DNA of 50,149 bases from an uncultured bacterium (lineage in GTDB: Bacteria > Cyanobacteriota > Vampirovibrionia > Gastranaerophilales > Gastranaerophilaceae). Under the pieces are notes generated by a model that was given only the letters and a program-made list of their open reading frames with translations, searched no databases and had not been told where the DNA came from. Below are positions 44,087 through 50,149 of this stretch, in pieces. A program made the translations under genes and the position numbers. Each line of letters opens with the position of its first letter. The first letter of the stretch is position 1. The DNA lies in NCBI GenBank assembly GCA_949285255.1, contig CASDXV010000010.1:1-50149 (forward strand), written 5' to 3'.

Positions 44087-44296
44087 ATGGAACAGTTTAT
44101 TGCGCAAAAAGACATACAAAAAAATAAAAACCAAAAAGCCAAGGAGTACCTTATGCACTATCTTGGCGAGCTAAAGCTGCATTTTAACCTTGAGGATAGC
44201 GATATTATAAAGATTTTAAGAAATTCATATTTTGAATTAAACAAAGAAAGTATTGTACAGAGGTGGATGAGTGTGATAAAATCATTTTTGCGCTAA
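44087..44296 (+). CDS. Small helical protein of unknown function
   Basis: 69 residues, unrecognised. Lys/Gln-rich N-terminus (FIAQKDIQKNKNQKAKEYLM) and then a hydrophobic-charged pattern (YLGELKLHFNLEDSDIIKIL, IVQRWMSVIKSFLR) suggesting three amphipathic helices, without a membrane segment or cysteine motif. ATG 44087 has no clear Shine-Dalgarno. It lies between cdaA and a hydrolase gene, all on the same strand, so it may be part of a lysA-to-cdd transcription unit. May be spurious, but codon use and spacing are compatible with a gene. Confidence 0.5.
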   Translation: MEQFIAQKDIQKNKNQKAKEYLMHYLGELKLHFNLEDSDIIKILRNSYFELNKESIVQRWMSVIKSFLR

Positions 44297-44312
44297 TTAT
44301 GAAAGTAAGAAA

Positions 44313-44951
44313 ATGATTATAAAAAAACTCCCTTTAGGGCCGATTGAGGCAAATACTTATATAGTTTTTGATGAAGTATCAAAAGACGCTGTTTTAATTG
44401 AAACTTCAGGTGACGCTGAAGTTATAAAAAAAGAACTTGACGCGCTCGGTGCTAATTTAAAATATGTTTTATTAACCCACGGGCACTTTGACCACGTTTT
44501 TGGGGTTAATGATTTAAGAAAACTCTACCCTCATGCTAAGGTTTTTATTCACAAGGAAGATGAAGTCCTGACGCAAAATATCGCCTTGCAGTGCGCGCAT
44601 TTTGGAATAGCAGGGATAGAAAAGCCAAAAATTGATGAGTATATAGATGAAAATACAAATCTTTCTCTTGGAGATGAGAAAATAAAAATATTACATACCC
44701 CGGGGCATTCAAAAGGCTCATTGTGCTATTTAATAGAAAAAGACCTGTTCTCGGGAGACACTGTTTTTTATGAAGAAATAGGCAGATGTGACCTTTTTGG
44801 CGGAAGCTTCAGCGAGATAGAAAAAAGCATAAGAAATAAAATCTTTACTTTAGATAAAGATATTGTCATTCACCCGGGACACGGTGCTGACACTACAGTA
44901 GAGCATGAAGTAAAGTATAATGCATATTTTGGAGAAAATTCGAGGTATTAA
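44313..44951 (+). CDS. Metallo-beta-lactamase-fold hydrolase, glyoxalase-II-like
   Basis: 212 residues. Binuclear zinc signature THGHFDH (55-61), then His in YPHAKVFIHKEDE region, LHTPGHSKGSLCYL, DLFSGDTVF and HPGHGADTTVEHE. The order and short length resemble glyoxalase II-type thiolesterases (hydroxyacylglutathione hydrolase-like). Many such enzymes act on unknown thioesters in organisms without glutathione. Ends exactly where the cdd start codon begins. Confidence 0.9.
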   Translation: MIIKKLPLGPIEANTYIVFDEVSKDAVLIETSGDAEVIKKELDALGANLKYVLLTHGHFDHVFGVNDLRKLYPHAKVFIHKEDEVLTQNIALQCAHFGIAGIEKPKIDEYIDENTNLSLGDEKIKILHTPGHSKGSLCYLIEKDLFSGDTVFYEEIGRCDLFGGSFSEIEKSIRNKIFTLDKDIVIHPGHGADTTVEHEVKYNAYFGENSRY

Positions 44952-45368
44952 ATGGAAGTAAATTACGATAAACTTTTAGACAAAGCAAAAGAAGTAAGCA
45001 AAAACTCATACTCGCCTTATTCAAAATTTAAAGTAGGCGCCGCTGTTATATATGAGAGCGGAAATATTTACTGCGGAGTAAATGTTGAAAATGTAAGCTA
45101 CGGCATTACACTTTGTGCTGAAAGGTGTGCTATTTCAAGCGCTATTGCAGCGGGAGAAAAAACAAAAATAAAGGCAATAGCTGTTTATTCTCCAAACCAG
45201 AAAAACTGCCTCCCATGCGGAGCTTGCAGGCAGTGGCTTGCAGAATTTGCACCTGAAAACTCACATGAGCTAAAAATCGTTCTTGAGGGCTGTAAGGGAG
45301 AAAGTGTCGTTTGGGGATTGGATGAAATTTTCCCTGATAGCTTTAAATTTACCTACTGCGAGCCTTAG
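44952..45368 (+). CDS. cdd: Cytidine deaminase
   Basis: 138 residues, the usual length of the tetrameric enzyme that deaminates cytidine and deoxycytidine. Zinc site: Cys55 with Glu57 in CAERCA, and Cys89, Cys92 in CLPCGACRQ. SPYSKFKVGAAV and CGVNVENVSYG complete the signature. Starts directly at the end of the metallo-beta-lactamase gene (TAAATG) and overlaps the convergent acyltransferase gene by 4 bp. Pyrimidine salvage, cytoplasmic. Confidence 0.95.
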   Translation: MEVNYDKLLDKAKEVSKNSYSPYSKFKVGAAVIYESGNIYCGVNVENVSYGITLCAERCAISSAIAAGEKTKIKAIAVYSPNQKNCLPCGACRQWLAEFAPENSHELKIVLEGCKGESVVWGLDEIFPDSFKFTYCEP

Positions 45369-46447
45369 AAATTAGGGAAAAATTTCTTTTTTGCCCATTT
45401 TAGCGCAACGCCCGTGTAGGTTGAAATTACCATAGTAAGCACAAAGTAAAAATATGTTGTCTGAATAGGATTGTAAATCCAATAAATATCGTGATTTGCG
45501 CGCTCTTGAATCGGTATATTATTTATCCATAGGAAAACTACTGTTATTAAATACATAACAAGCAGGTGATTTGCCATGATGTGATAGGTAGTTTGCCCCA
45601 TTTGTTTTAAGAATTTTGACTCTTTAATATAGGGGTAGACAAGCTTCATAACAAGTAAAGACGCCCATATGCCTGTAAGTGCCGTTATTGGAGGAACTAT
45701 AAGCTGCTGGTCAAACCTTGCCCAGACAAGTACATAACTTAAACCTATACCATGCTCAGGGTCATAATCGCGGTTAAATAACCAAAGAATCGACTGCAGT
45801 GTTATAATTGCCCCTGCCCATTTAAGGGTAAAAATATTAATTTTATCTTCGATATAGTTTCTGTAATAGTATCCAAGATAAACAAAAAACAGTGAAAACA
45901 TTGTCCTTATTATAATTAATGTCACAGGGTCTATTGTGATTATTTTGGATAAAGGAATAGCACTAAAGCCTAAAATTGCAAAAAATATCAGATGAAAGAT
46001 TTTGTTATCTTTGAATTTTTTTAAGATTCTAAAGAGGAATAAAAATACAATCATTGTTATAAAAAGTTGTGTCACAAACCATAAAGGACAAGACAGGTCA
46101 AACTGGTGCCCGTTTAAAAAAGGAGTTATAAAAAAGTTTTTTAAACTAAGCGGCATACCCCAAAATTTTCCTGTCAGGTGTGCTATTAAAACAGTCACTC
46201 CAAGGTAGAAAGTGTTGTATAAAAAATAAGGCACAAGAAGGCTTTTAACCCTTCTTTTGATAAAAGTTGAAATGTCATTTAGATACTTTTCATTGAAAAG
46301 ATATCCTGAAATAAAGAAAAACAGAGCCAACTGAAACGAATAAGGACTAAACATCCCTAAAAGCGAAAACTCTAAATGTCCCGATACTACAAGCAATATG
46401 GCAAGTGCTTTTAGCATATCTACTCTGTTAGAAAATTCTTTATCCAA
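45365..46447 (-). CDS. Membrane O-acyltransferase (acyltransferase-3 family)
   Basis: 360 residues with about 10 transmembrane segments, ordered from R-V-D-M-L-K-A-L-AILLVVSGH (an arginine and His near the N-terminus as in the family) through FQLALFFFISGYLF and PLWFVTQLF, to HIMANHLLVMYLITVVFLW. Members of this group (OafA, NodX, WecH type) acetylate sugars of capsule, O-antigen or peptidoglycan. Substrate unknown. ATG 46447 with GGGAGG upstream. Convergent with cdd. May be part of surface glycan decoration. Confidence 0.9.
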   Translation of the reverse strand: MDKEFSNRVDMLKALAILLVVSGHLEFSLLGMFSPYSFQLALFFFISGYLFNEKYLNDISTFIKRRVKSLLVPYFLYNTFYLGVTVLIAHLTGKFWGMPLSLKNFFITPFLNGHQFDLSCPLWFVTQLFITMIVFLFLFRILKKFKDNKIFHLIFFAILGFSAIPLSKIITIDPVTLIIIRTMFSLFFVYLGYYYRNYIEDKINIFTLKWAGAIITLQSILWLFNRDYDPEHGIGLSYVLVWARFDQQLIVPPITALTGIWASLLVMKLVYPYIKESKFLKQMGQTTYHIMANHLLVMYLITVVFLWINNIPIQERANHDIYWIYNPIQTTYFYFVLTMVISTYTGVALKWAKKKFFPNF

Positions 46448-46531
46448 AATTTTTCCTCCCTGAGAAGTTATTTTTGCATGATTTTTTTTATTTTACAACA
46501 TAGTAACCATGTAGAAAAAAATTTTTATTTA

Positions 46532-46540
46532 TGTTATAAT
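46532..46540 (+). promoter_or_regulatory. Extended -10 promoter element
   Basis: TG (46532-46533), one base, TATAAT (46535-46540), a perfect extended -10. The predicted start near 46547 gives an approximately 57-nt leader to the small membrane-protein gene. Confidence 0.55.
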
Positions 46541-46603
46541 TTAGCGCAAAAATTTTTTTTCTCGTGCGTTAGGTTTATATAAGTTAAAAAGGTAAGGTTG
46601 TTG

Positions 46604-46912
46604 ATGATTGTAAGTCGTGTAGACGCTTATAGCACACAAAAAGCTCAGCGTCGCGAAAAAAGTTTTAAAACAGGCGCTATGATTGGTGCGGCATTAAGTA
46701 TAGCAAACGATGCTTTTCAGCATAAAAATATAAAATTGAAATTTAAAGATATGTCAGAGCAAATCGGCAAAAATAAGGCGTTTGCAAAAGTTGGCGGTGC
46801 TCTTGCTTTTGATTTAGGCGCAGCGATGTTGTTCTATGGTGCTTTGAATGTCTTTTTTGCTTATGTTTTAGAAAAAATCATGAACATAGGACACAAAAGA
46901 GTAAACTCTTAA
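46604..46912 (+). CDS. Small predicted membrane protein of unknown function
   Basis: 102 residues from ATG 46604, preceded by AAGG 6 nt upstream; two TTG codons just before it are alternative starts. Unrecognised. A basic N-terminus (QKAQRREKSFKTGA), a short helix MIGAALSIAND, and a longer hydrophobic stretch (FDLGAAMLFYGALNVFFAYVL) that should be transmembrane. Convergent with the debranching enzyme (1 base apart). Confidence 0.6.
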   Translation: MIVSRVDAYSTQKAQRREKSFKTGAMIGAALSIANDAFQHKNIKLKFKDMSEQIGKNKAFAKVGGALAFDLGAAMLFYGALNVFFAYVLEKIMNIGHKRVNS

Positions 46913-46913
46913 A

Positions 46914-49187
46914 TTATCTTTCTTCAAAAATCAAAAGAGAGTGCGGTGCTTGCCTGTAGTCATTTGACGGGATTTTTTCCTCATGTTCGACAAACGAGTG
47001 CTCTCTTGATGTGTCACAAACAAGATGCCAAGTTTTGCCTTGTTTTGGCTTTGGAAGTTTAACATCAATAAAGTGCTCATCAGATGAAGTTGATATAAAT
47101 ATATCGCTGCCATCGCTTATTTTAAAGCACATAATGTTAGAATTTACGTTATCCCAGTAGCTGTTATCCCAGTTTTGAGCATATGAGCCGTCAGGTTTAA
47201 AGTATTGAATATCTTTGTTGAATATCCCATAGCGAAGCTCGGGGTGTTCTTTTCTAAATTCAATCATTTTTTTTGAAAAGTCGTAAATGCGCCCTTTTCT
47301 TGTTTCAAGGTTTCTGACTTTTGAAAAGTCAAGGTAATTTGTGTCATCGTCTTTGTTGTAGCTGTTATCGTCCCCGCCTTTTGAGTGTGCTATAACATCT
47401 CCAACCTGAAGCATGGGAGTGCCTTTTGAAAGTAGTGTCAGAGCGATTTGTTTTTTCATTGCGCTTTCTTGGCGTTGAGTATTTCCGCCGTAGTTTGTTG
47501 CAAAATGCCAGCAATCAGGCGGTGATTGGTATGAATTAGCGTCATTTAAGTTAAAACCGTCGTGAGAGTAGGCGTAGTTAATGGATTTATCTCCGCCTCC
47601 AAGTACGTCATATGAGCCTTCAAGTACATTTCTTAGCGCCCTTGGAGTAAGAGTAAAAGGAAATGTTGAGTCGCGTTTTATTGACTCTCTTGCAATGTCG
47701 TTCCACTGCGCCCATTCTTTAGGAAATCTGCCAAGTTGATAGGAGTTATCGCCGCCACATGTCCATGGCTCTGCTATAAGATAAATTCCGTCCCCTTTTT
47801 GATTAGGTTCAAGAACTTTTACCCCTCTTTCTTTTAAAAGAGTGCTCATTTTGCCCACTAAACTTCTGTTTGCGTCATAGTATACTTTTTCTGTCGGGTC
47901 AATATCCATAAGACCCGCTGCAAGGTCAAAACGAAAAGCATCAACGCCTTGATGTGCCCAGTAGGCAACAGAATCAGCTACAAATTGCATAACTTCGTCT
48001 TGCGCTACGTTCATATCATTTCCGCAGCCTGAGTTTGAGTTGTATTTGCCTGCTTTTTGTTTGTAGTACATTTGATTATCTATAAGAGAGAACCCTGATT
48101 GTTTGGCGTTATTTATATCGTTGTTTTTAAGCCCTGCTTCTCCGGTGTGGTTAAAAACAATATCCATGCACACTTTAAGGTTTTCCCTGTGAAATGCTTT
48201 TATCATTTCTCTAAATTCTTTTAGTGCTCCGCCTGCGCTTTTATCGTTTGAGTATTTTTTTGCGGGAGCAAAATATCCAAGAGGCATATAGCCCCAGTGG
48301 TTTCCATTACCTTCCTTATCATCAAATTCCGTTAAAGGTAAAAATTCAATCATGGTAAAGCCCATATTTTTAAGCTTTTGTGCCATGTTTTTTGCACCAA
48401 GATAAGTGCCTGCACCGTCCACATCTTCATTTATGCTTAGGTCTTTTATGTGAACTTCGCCCATAATTTCATCACTGAGTGCTCTTGGTTTGGCTTTTGG
48501 GATAATATCATCTTTATTTATGACAAAAACACTTTTTGGTGCGTATTTTGCATTATCTTCAAGGTAGTTATCTTCATTTGTAAAAAATGCCTCTTCACCT
48601 AAAGGATTGTCTGAAGGCAGGTGGCTTAACTCTCTTGCATAAGGGTCAAAAGCAAGTTTATTAGGGTTGTAGCGGTTGCCTTTTTCATCAACAAGGGAAG
48701 AAAAACCGCTTGATGGGTTGTTTATTTTTCCATCTTTATCAAAAAAGTTTTCGCTATATTGCCAGTTTGGGCCAAAGACTCTATAGCCGTAGTAGACGGG
48801 TTTTTCGCCATTGTTTAGTTTATCAAGCGGGATTGATGTTTCCCAGATGTTTGAGCCTTCTTGTTTTACCATCGGGATGTTTAAAATGGCGTCTTTTCCT
48901 TTTGGTTCATCAAAAATGCTTAAAAAAACCTTCTGGGCGTTCATTGAGGCAAGCTTAAAGTCTATTGTATTTTCTTCTTTATTAAAATTTGCGCCAAGCC
49001 TTGTTTTATCCGTAGAGATTAAGTTTTTCCTGACACCTGATAATGCCTGTGCCTCAATAGCACCTGCCGCTTCAAGCGAGCCGAAGTTAATGTCGTTTTT
49101 ACAGATAGGATTTGAGGAGTAATTTTTTTTAGAGTTTATTTTCGGCGATGTGAAGCTGTAAGTGACGGGTCTGATGGCAATTGGCAT
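46914..49187 (-). CDS. Glycogen-debranching-type GH13 enzyme (GlgX/isoamylase-like)
   Basis: 757 residues. N-terminal CBM48/E-set domain (about 60-170), then the GH13 barrel with DIVFNH (342-347), FRFD with nucleophile Asp421 (418-421), AEPW with acid/base Glu473, and SHDGFN with His542-Asp543. The SYQLGRFPKEWAQWND segment and the order resemble bacterial glycogen-debranching enzymes, acting on alpha-1,6 branches of glycogen. Cytoplasmic: no signal peptide, although it begins with ~60 residues ahead of the CBM, including KNDINFGSLEA. SD AAAGGAGA precedes ATG 49187. Glycogen versus starch specificity is not decided. Divergent from the tRNA region. Confidence 0.88.
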   Translation of the reverse strand: MPIAIRPVTYSFTSPKINSKKNYSSNPICKNDINFGSLEAAGAIEAQALSGVRKNLISTDKTRLGANFNKEENTIDFKLASMNAQKVFLSIFDEPKGKDAILNIPMVKQEGSNIWETSIPLDKLNNGEKPVYYGYRVFGPNWQYSENFFDKDGKINNPSSGFSSLVDEKGNRYNPNKLAFDPYARELSHLPSDNPLGEEAFFTNEDNYLEDNAKYAPKSVFVINKDDIIPKAKPRALSDEIMGEVHIKDLSINEDVDGAGTYLGAKNMAQKLKNMGFTMIEFLPLTEFDDKEGNGNHWGYMPLGYFAPAKKYSNDKSAGGALKEFREMIKAFHRENLKVCMDIVFNHTGEAGLKNNDINNAKQSGFSLIDNQMYYKQKAGKYNSNSGCGNDMNVAQDEVMQFVADSVAYWAHQGVDAFRFDLAAGLMDIDPTEKVYYDANRSLVGKMSTLLKERGVKVLEPNQKGDGIYLIAEPWTCGGDNSYQLGRFPKEWAQWNDIARESIKRDSTFPFTLTPRALRNVLEGSYDVLGGGDKSINYAYSHDGFNLNDANSYQSPPDCWHFATNYGGNTQRQESAMKKQIALTLLSKGTPMLQVGDVIAHSKGGDDNSYNKDDDTNYLDFSKVRNLETRKGRIYDFSKKMIEFRKEHPELRYGIFNKDIQYFKPDGSYAQNWDNSYWDNVNSNIMCFKISDGSDIFISTSSDEHFIDVKLPKPKQGKTWHLVCDTSREHSFVEHEEKIPSNDYRQAPHSLLIFEER

Positions 49188-49250
49188 AATTCTCCTTTAA
49201 TATTGATTATATTGTGTGTTTGATTTAATATGCTTTTAGTTTGGGCGGCG

Positions 49251-49337
49251 GCGCACTGAGTGAGCGAAGCTTGCGATATTTCATATTTAGCGCGGCGCTG
49301 CCAACGGTTGAAAATTGAATAGGTTTGTTAGTTTGGG
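49251..49337. repeat. tRNA-associated repeat, copy A
   Basis: 87 bp starting GCGCACTGAGTGAGCGAAGC and ending TTAGTTTGGG, identical to copies B (49356) and C (50052). A partial copy of its end (TTAGTTTGGGCGG, 49236-49248) lies in front. After it, 49335-49360 resembles the 5' half of tRNA-Ala, with a GCGC/GCGC D-stem. Confidence 0.85.
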
Positions 49338-49355
49338 CGGTTAGCGCAGCGGTTA

Positions 49356-49442
49356 GCGCACTGAGTGAGCGAAGCTTGCGATATTTCATATTTAGCGCGG
49401 CGCTGCCAACGGTTGAAAATTGAATAGGTTTGTTAGTTTGGG
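49356..49442. repeat. tRNA-associated repeat, copy B, running into the tRNA
   Basis: Identical to copy A over 87 bp, offset 105 bp. The last bases are the tRNA's first nucleotides, and the tRNA has one more G at this junction than the copy A sequence. Confidence 0.85.
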
Positions 49443-49512
49443 GCGTTAGCGCAGTTGGTAGCGCGCAACACTGGCAGTGTTGAGGTCACGGGTTCGACTC
49501 CCGTACGCTCCA
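49440..49512 (+). tRNA. tRNA-Ala (anticodon GGC)
   Basis: 73 nt foldable as a normal cloverleaf: acceptor GGGGCGT/ACGCTCC (one G-U pair), D-stem GCGC/GCGC with loop AGTTGGTA, anticodon stem CAACA/TGTTG with loop CTGGCAG (anticodon GGC, reads GCC/GCU), variable AGGTC, T-stem ACGGG/CCCGT with TTCGACT. Discriminator A at 49512; CCA is not encoded. Confidence 0.93.
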
Positions 49513-49576
49513 TTTTACAACACAAACCTAACAATATAACAATAATGCAAGTTTTGGCTTATGTCAAAATGTAAAG

Positions 49577-49942
49577 TTAGCGTTTTATAAGGGTTTTGAT
49601 TTTTGTGATGATTTCATCTGCAAATTTTTCAAAGAGGTTTGCTCTTGAAGTTTGAAAATCGCCTTTTTCTACTGCAATTTTGCTTAGAGTGTCTTGTTCG
49701 TCTTTGCCGTTAAAAGCTTTAAATAAAATTGAGAAATTTTTGCCAGTTGCATCTTTTGCATTGGGTATTATTTCACCTTTAATTATTACCGGTGTAAGGC
49801 CTGTTTCAAGGTCTATTTTATCAAGAGAGTTGCGCATAATTCTAGCTGTATCCATACAGTCTACATATTGAGTAACAGCTCTTTTTGTAATTTTGTCGGG
49901 GGAAATTTTTAAAGCACCAAAGCTTATGTTATTTTGAATCAT
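49577..49942 (-). CDS. Uncharacterised protein with N-terminal ISFG motif
   Basis: 121 residues, unrecognised. Begins MIQNNISFGALKISPDK, then an alpha/beta pattern without hydrophobic segment: LTPVIIKGEIIPNAKDATGK, NFSILFKAFNGKDEQDTL and a Lys-rich helix (KFADEIITKIKTLIKR). No catalytic motif seen. AAAGG precedes ATG 49942. It sits alone between two copies of the tRNA-associated repeat. A similar N-terminal motif occurs in other proteins of the window. Confidence 0.6.
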   Translation of the reverse strand: MIQNNISFGALKISPDKITKRAVTQYVDCMDTARIMRNSLDKIDLETGLTPVIIKGEIIPNAKDATGKNFSILFKAFNGKDEQDTLSKIAVEKGDFQTSRANLFEKFADEIITKIKTLIKR

Positions 49943-50051
49943 TTCAACAACCTTTCTTTAAGTATGCTTTACTATAAGTAGTGTGAAAATATTTTTTTGC
50001 ATGGTTGTGTTTACGCTTATTTTATTGTTAAATATAGTTAGTTTAGCACTG

Positions 50052-50149
50052 GCGCACTGAGTGAGCGAAGCTTGCGATATTTCATATTTAGCGCGGCGCT
50101 GCCAACGGTTGAAAATTGAATAGGTTTGTTAGTTTGGGCGGTTAGCGCA
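50052..50149. repeat. tRNA-associated repeat, copy C (cut by the right edge)
   Basis: Identical to copy A from GCGCACTGAG through TTAGTTTGGGCGGTTAGCGCA, ending at the window edge. Whether a further repeat or another tRNA follows cannot be seen. Confidence 0.8.

Noticed and set aside
49236-49442. Tandem repeats near the tRNA as a CRISPR array
   Set aside because: Only two 87-bp units with a 105-bp period, no short regular spacers, and no cas genes. The units contain tRNA flank instead.

Overview
The window is about 50 kb of low-GC bacterial chromosome with compact, mostly housekeeping gene content and some accessory material. The best guess for the source is an anaerobic, flagellated, diderm relative of the cyanobacteria (Melainabacteria/Vampirovibrionia, probably a gut Gastranaerophilales type). 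This is inferred from several points. lysA is followed directly by a cdaA-type diadenylate cyclase, the order I recall from cyanobacteria. There is an N-terminally rubredoxin-fused (reverse) rubrerythrin, S-layer-homology (SLH) repeats on an exported protein, a heptose-precursor isomerase (gmhA, suggesting LPS), type IV pilus parts, and very large glycine-rich prepilin-like proteins. No marker gene such as 16S rRNA is present, so the assignment is not proven.

Layout. 1-6.9 kb: two paralogous glycine-rich prepilin-like proteins (one cut by the left edge) bracket a small XRE regulator, pckA and ahcY; the spacers here carry direct and inverted repeats. 7-12.7 kb: MerR-type regulator, SulP anion transporter, exported GH13 enzyme, and a translationally coupled nanE-nanK pair for N-acetylmannosamine salvage. 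12.8-20 kb: proteostasis block tig-clpP-clpX, an SLH protein, and clpB, whose ribosome-binding site lies inside a long perfect hairpin. 20-24 kb: pilT, an unrecognised zinc-ribbon protein and recO on the minus strand, then a glycine-zipper orphan. 24-30.6 kb: pgk, a NhaC/YuiF-like antiporter, an orphan CheR-like methyltransferase, pgi, gmhA, and a Fur/PerR-reverse rubrerythrin operon with a Fur-box-like palindrome on its promoter. 30.6-36.3 kb: flagellar motor genes (an exported unknown, motA, motB, fliL, fliN) diverging from fliJ, a fliK-like gene and a hook/rod gene. 36.3-41.7 kb: tyrS-cysK-cysE, and an AI-2E-family permease with a radical SAM enzyme. 41.8-46.4 kb: lysA-cdaA, a small ORF, a metallo-beta-lactamase-fold hydrolase, cytidine deaminase and a membrane acyltransferase. 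46.6-50.1 kb: a small membrane protein, a glycogen-debranching-type GH13 enzyme, tRNA-Ala(GGC) and three copies of a tRNA-associated repeat, with a small unknown protein.

How it fits together. pckA, pgk, pgi, the debranching enzyme and the exported GH13 enzyme suggest sugar and alpha-glucan metabolism with gluconeogenic capacity; nanE/nanK add amino-sugar salvage. ClpP/ClpX/ClpB/trigger factor form the protein quality-control set. PilT and the two prepilin-like proteins point to a type IV pilus or pseudopilus system, and the motor and hook genes to a flagellum. No phage, insertion sequence, CRISPR array or defence cassette was seen. The most unusual elements are the clpB hairpin, the sirtuin-like zinc-ribbon protein, the glycine-rich prepilin family and the tRNA-derived repeats.
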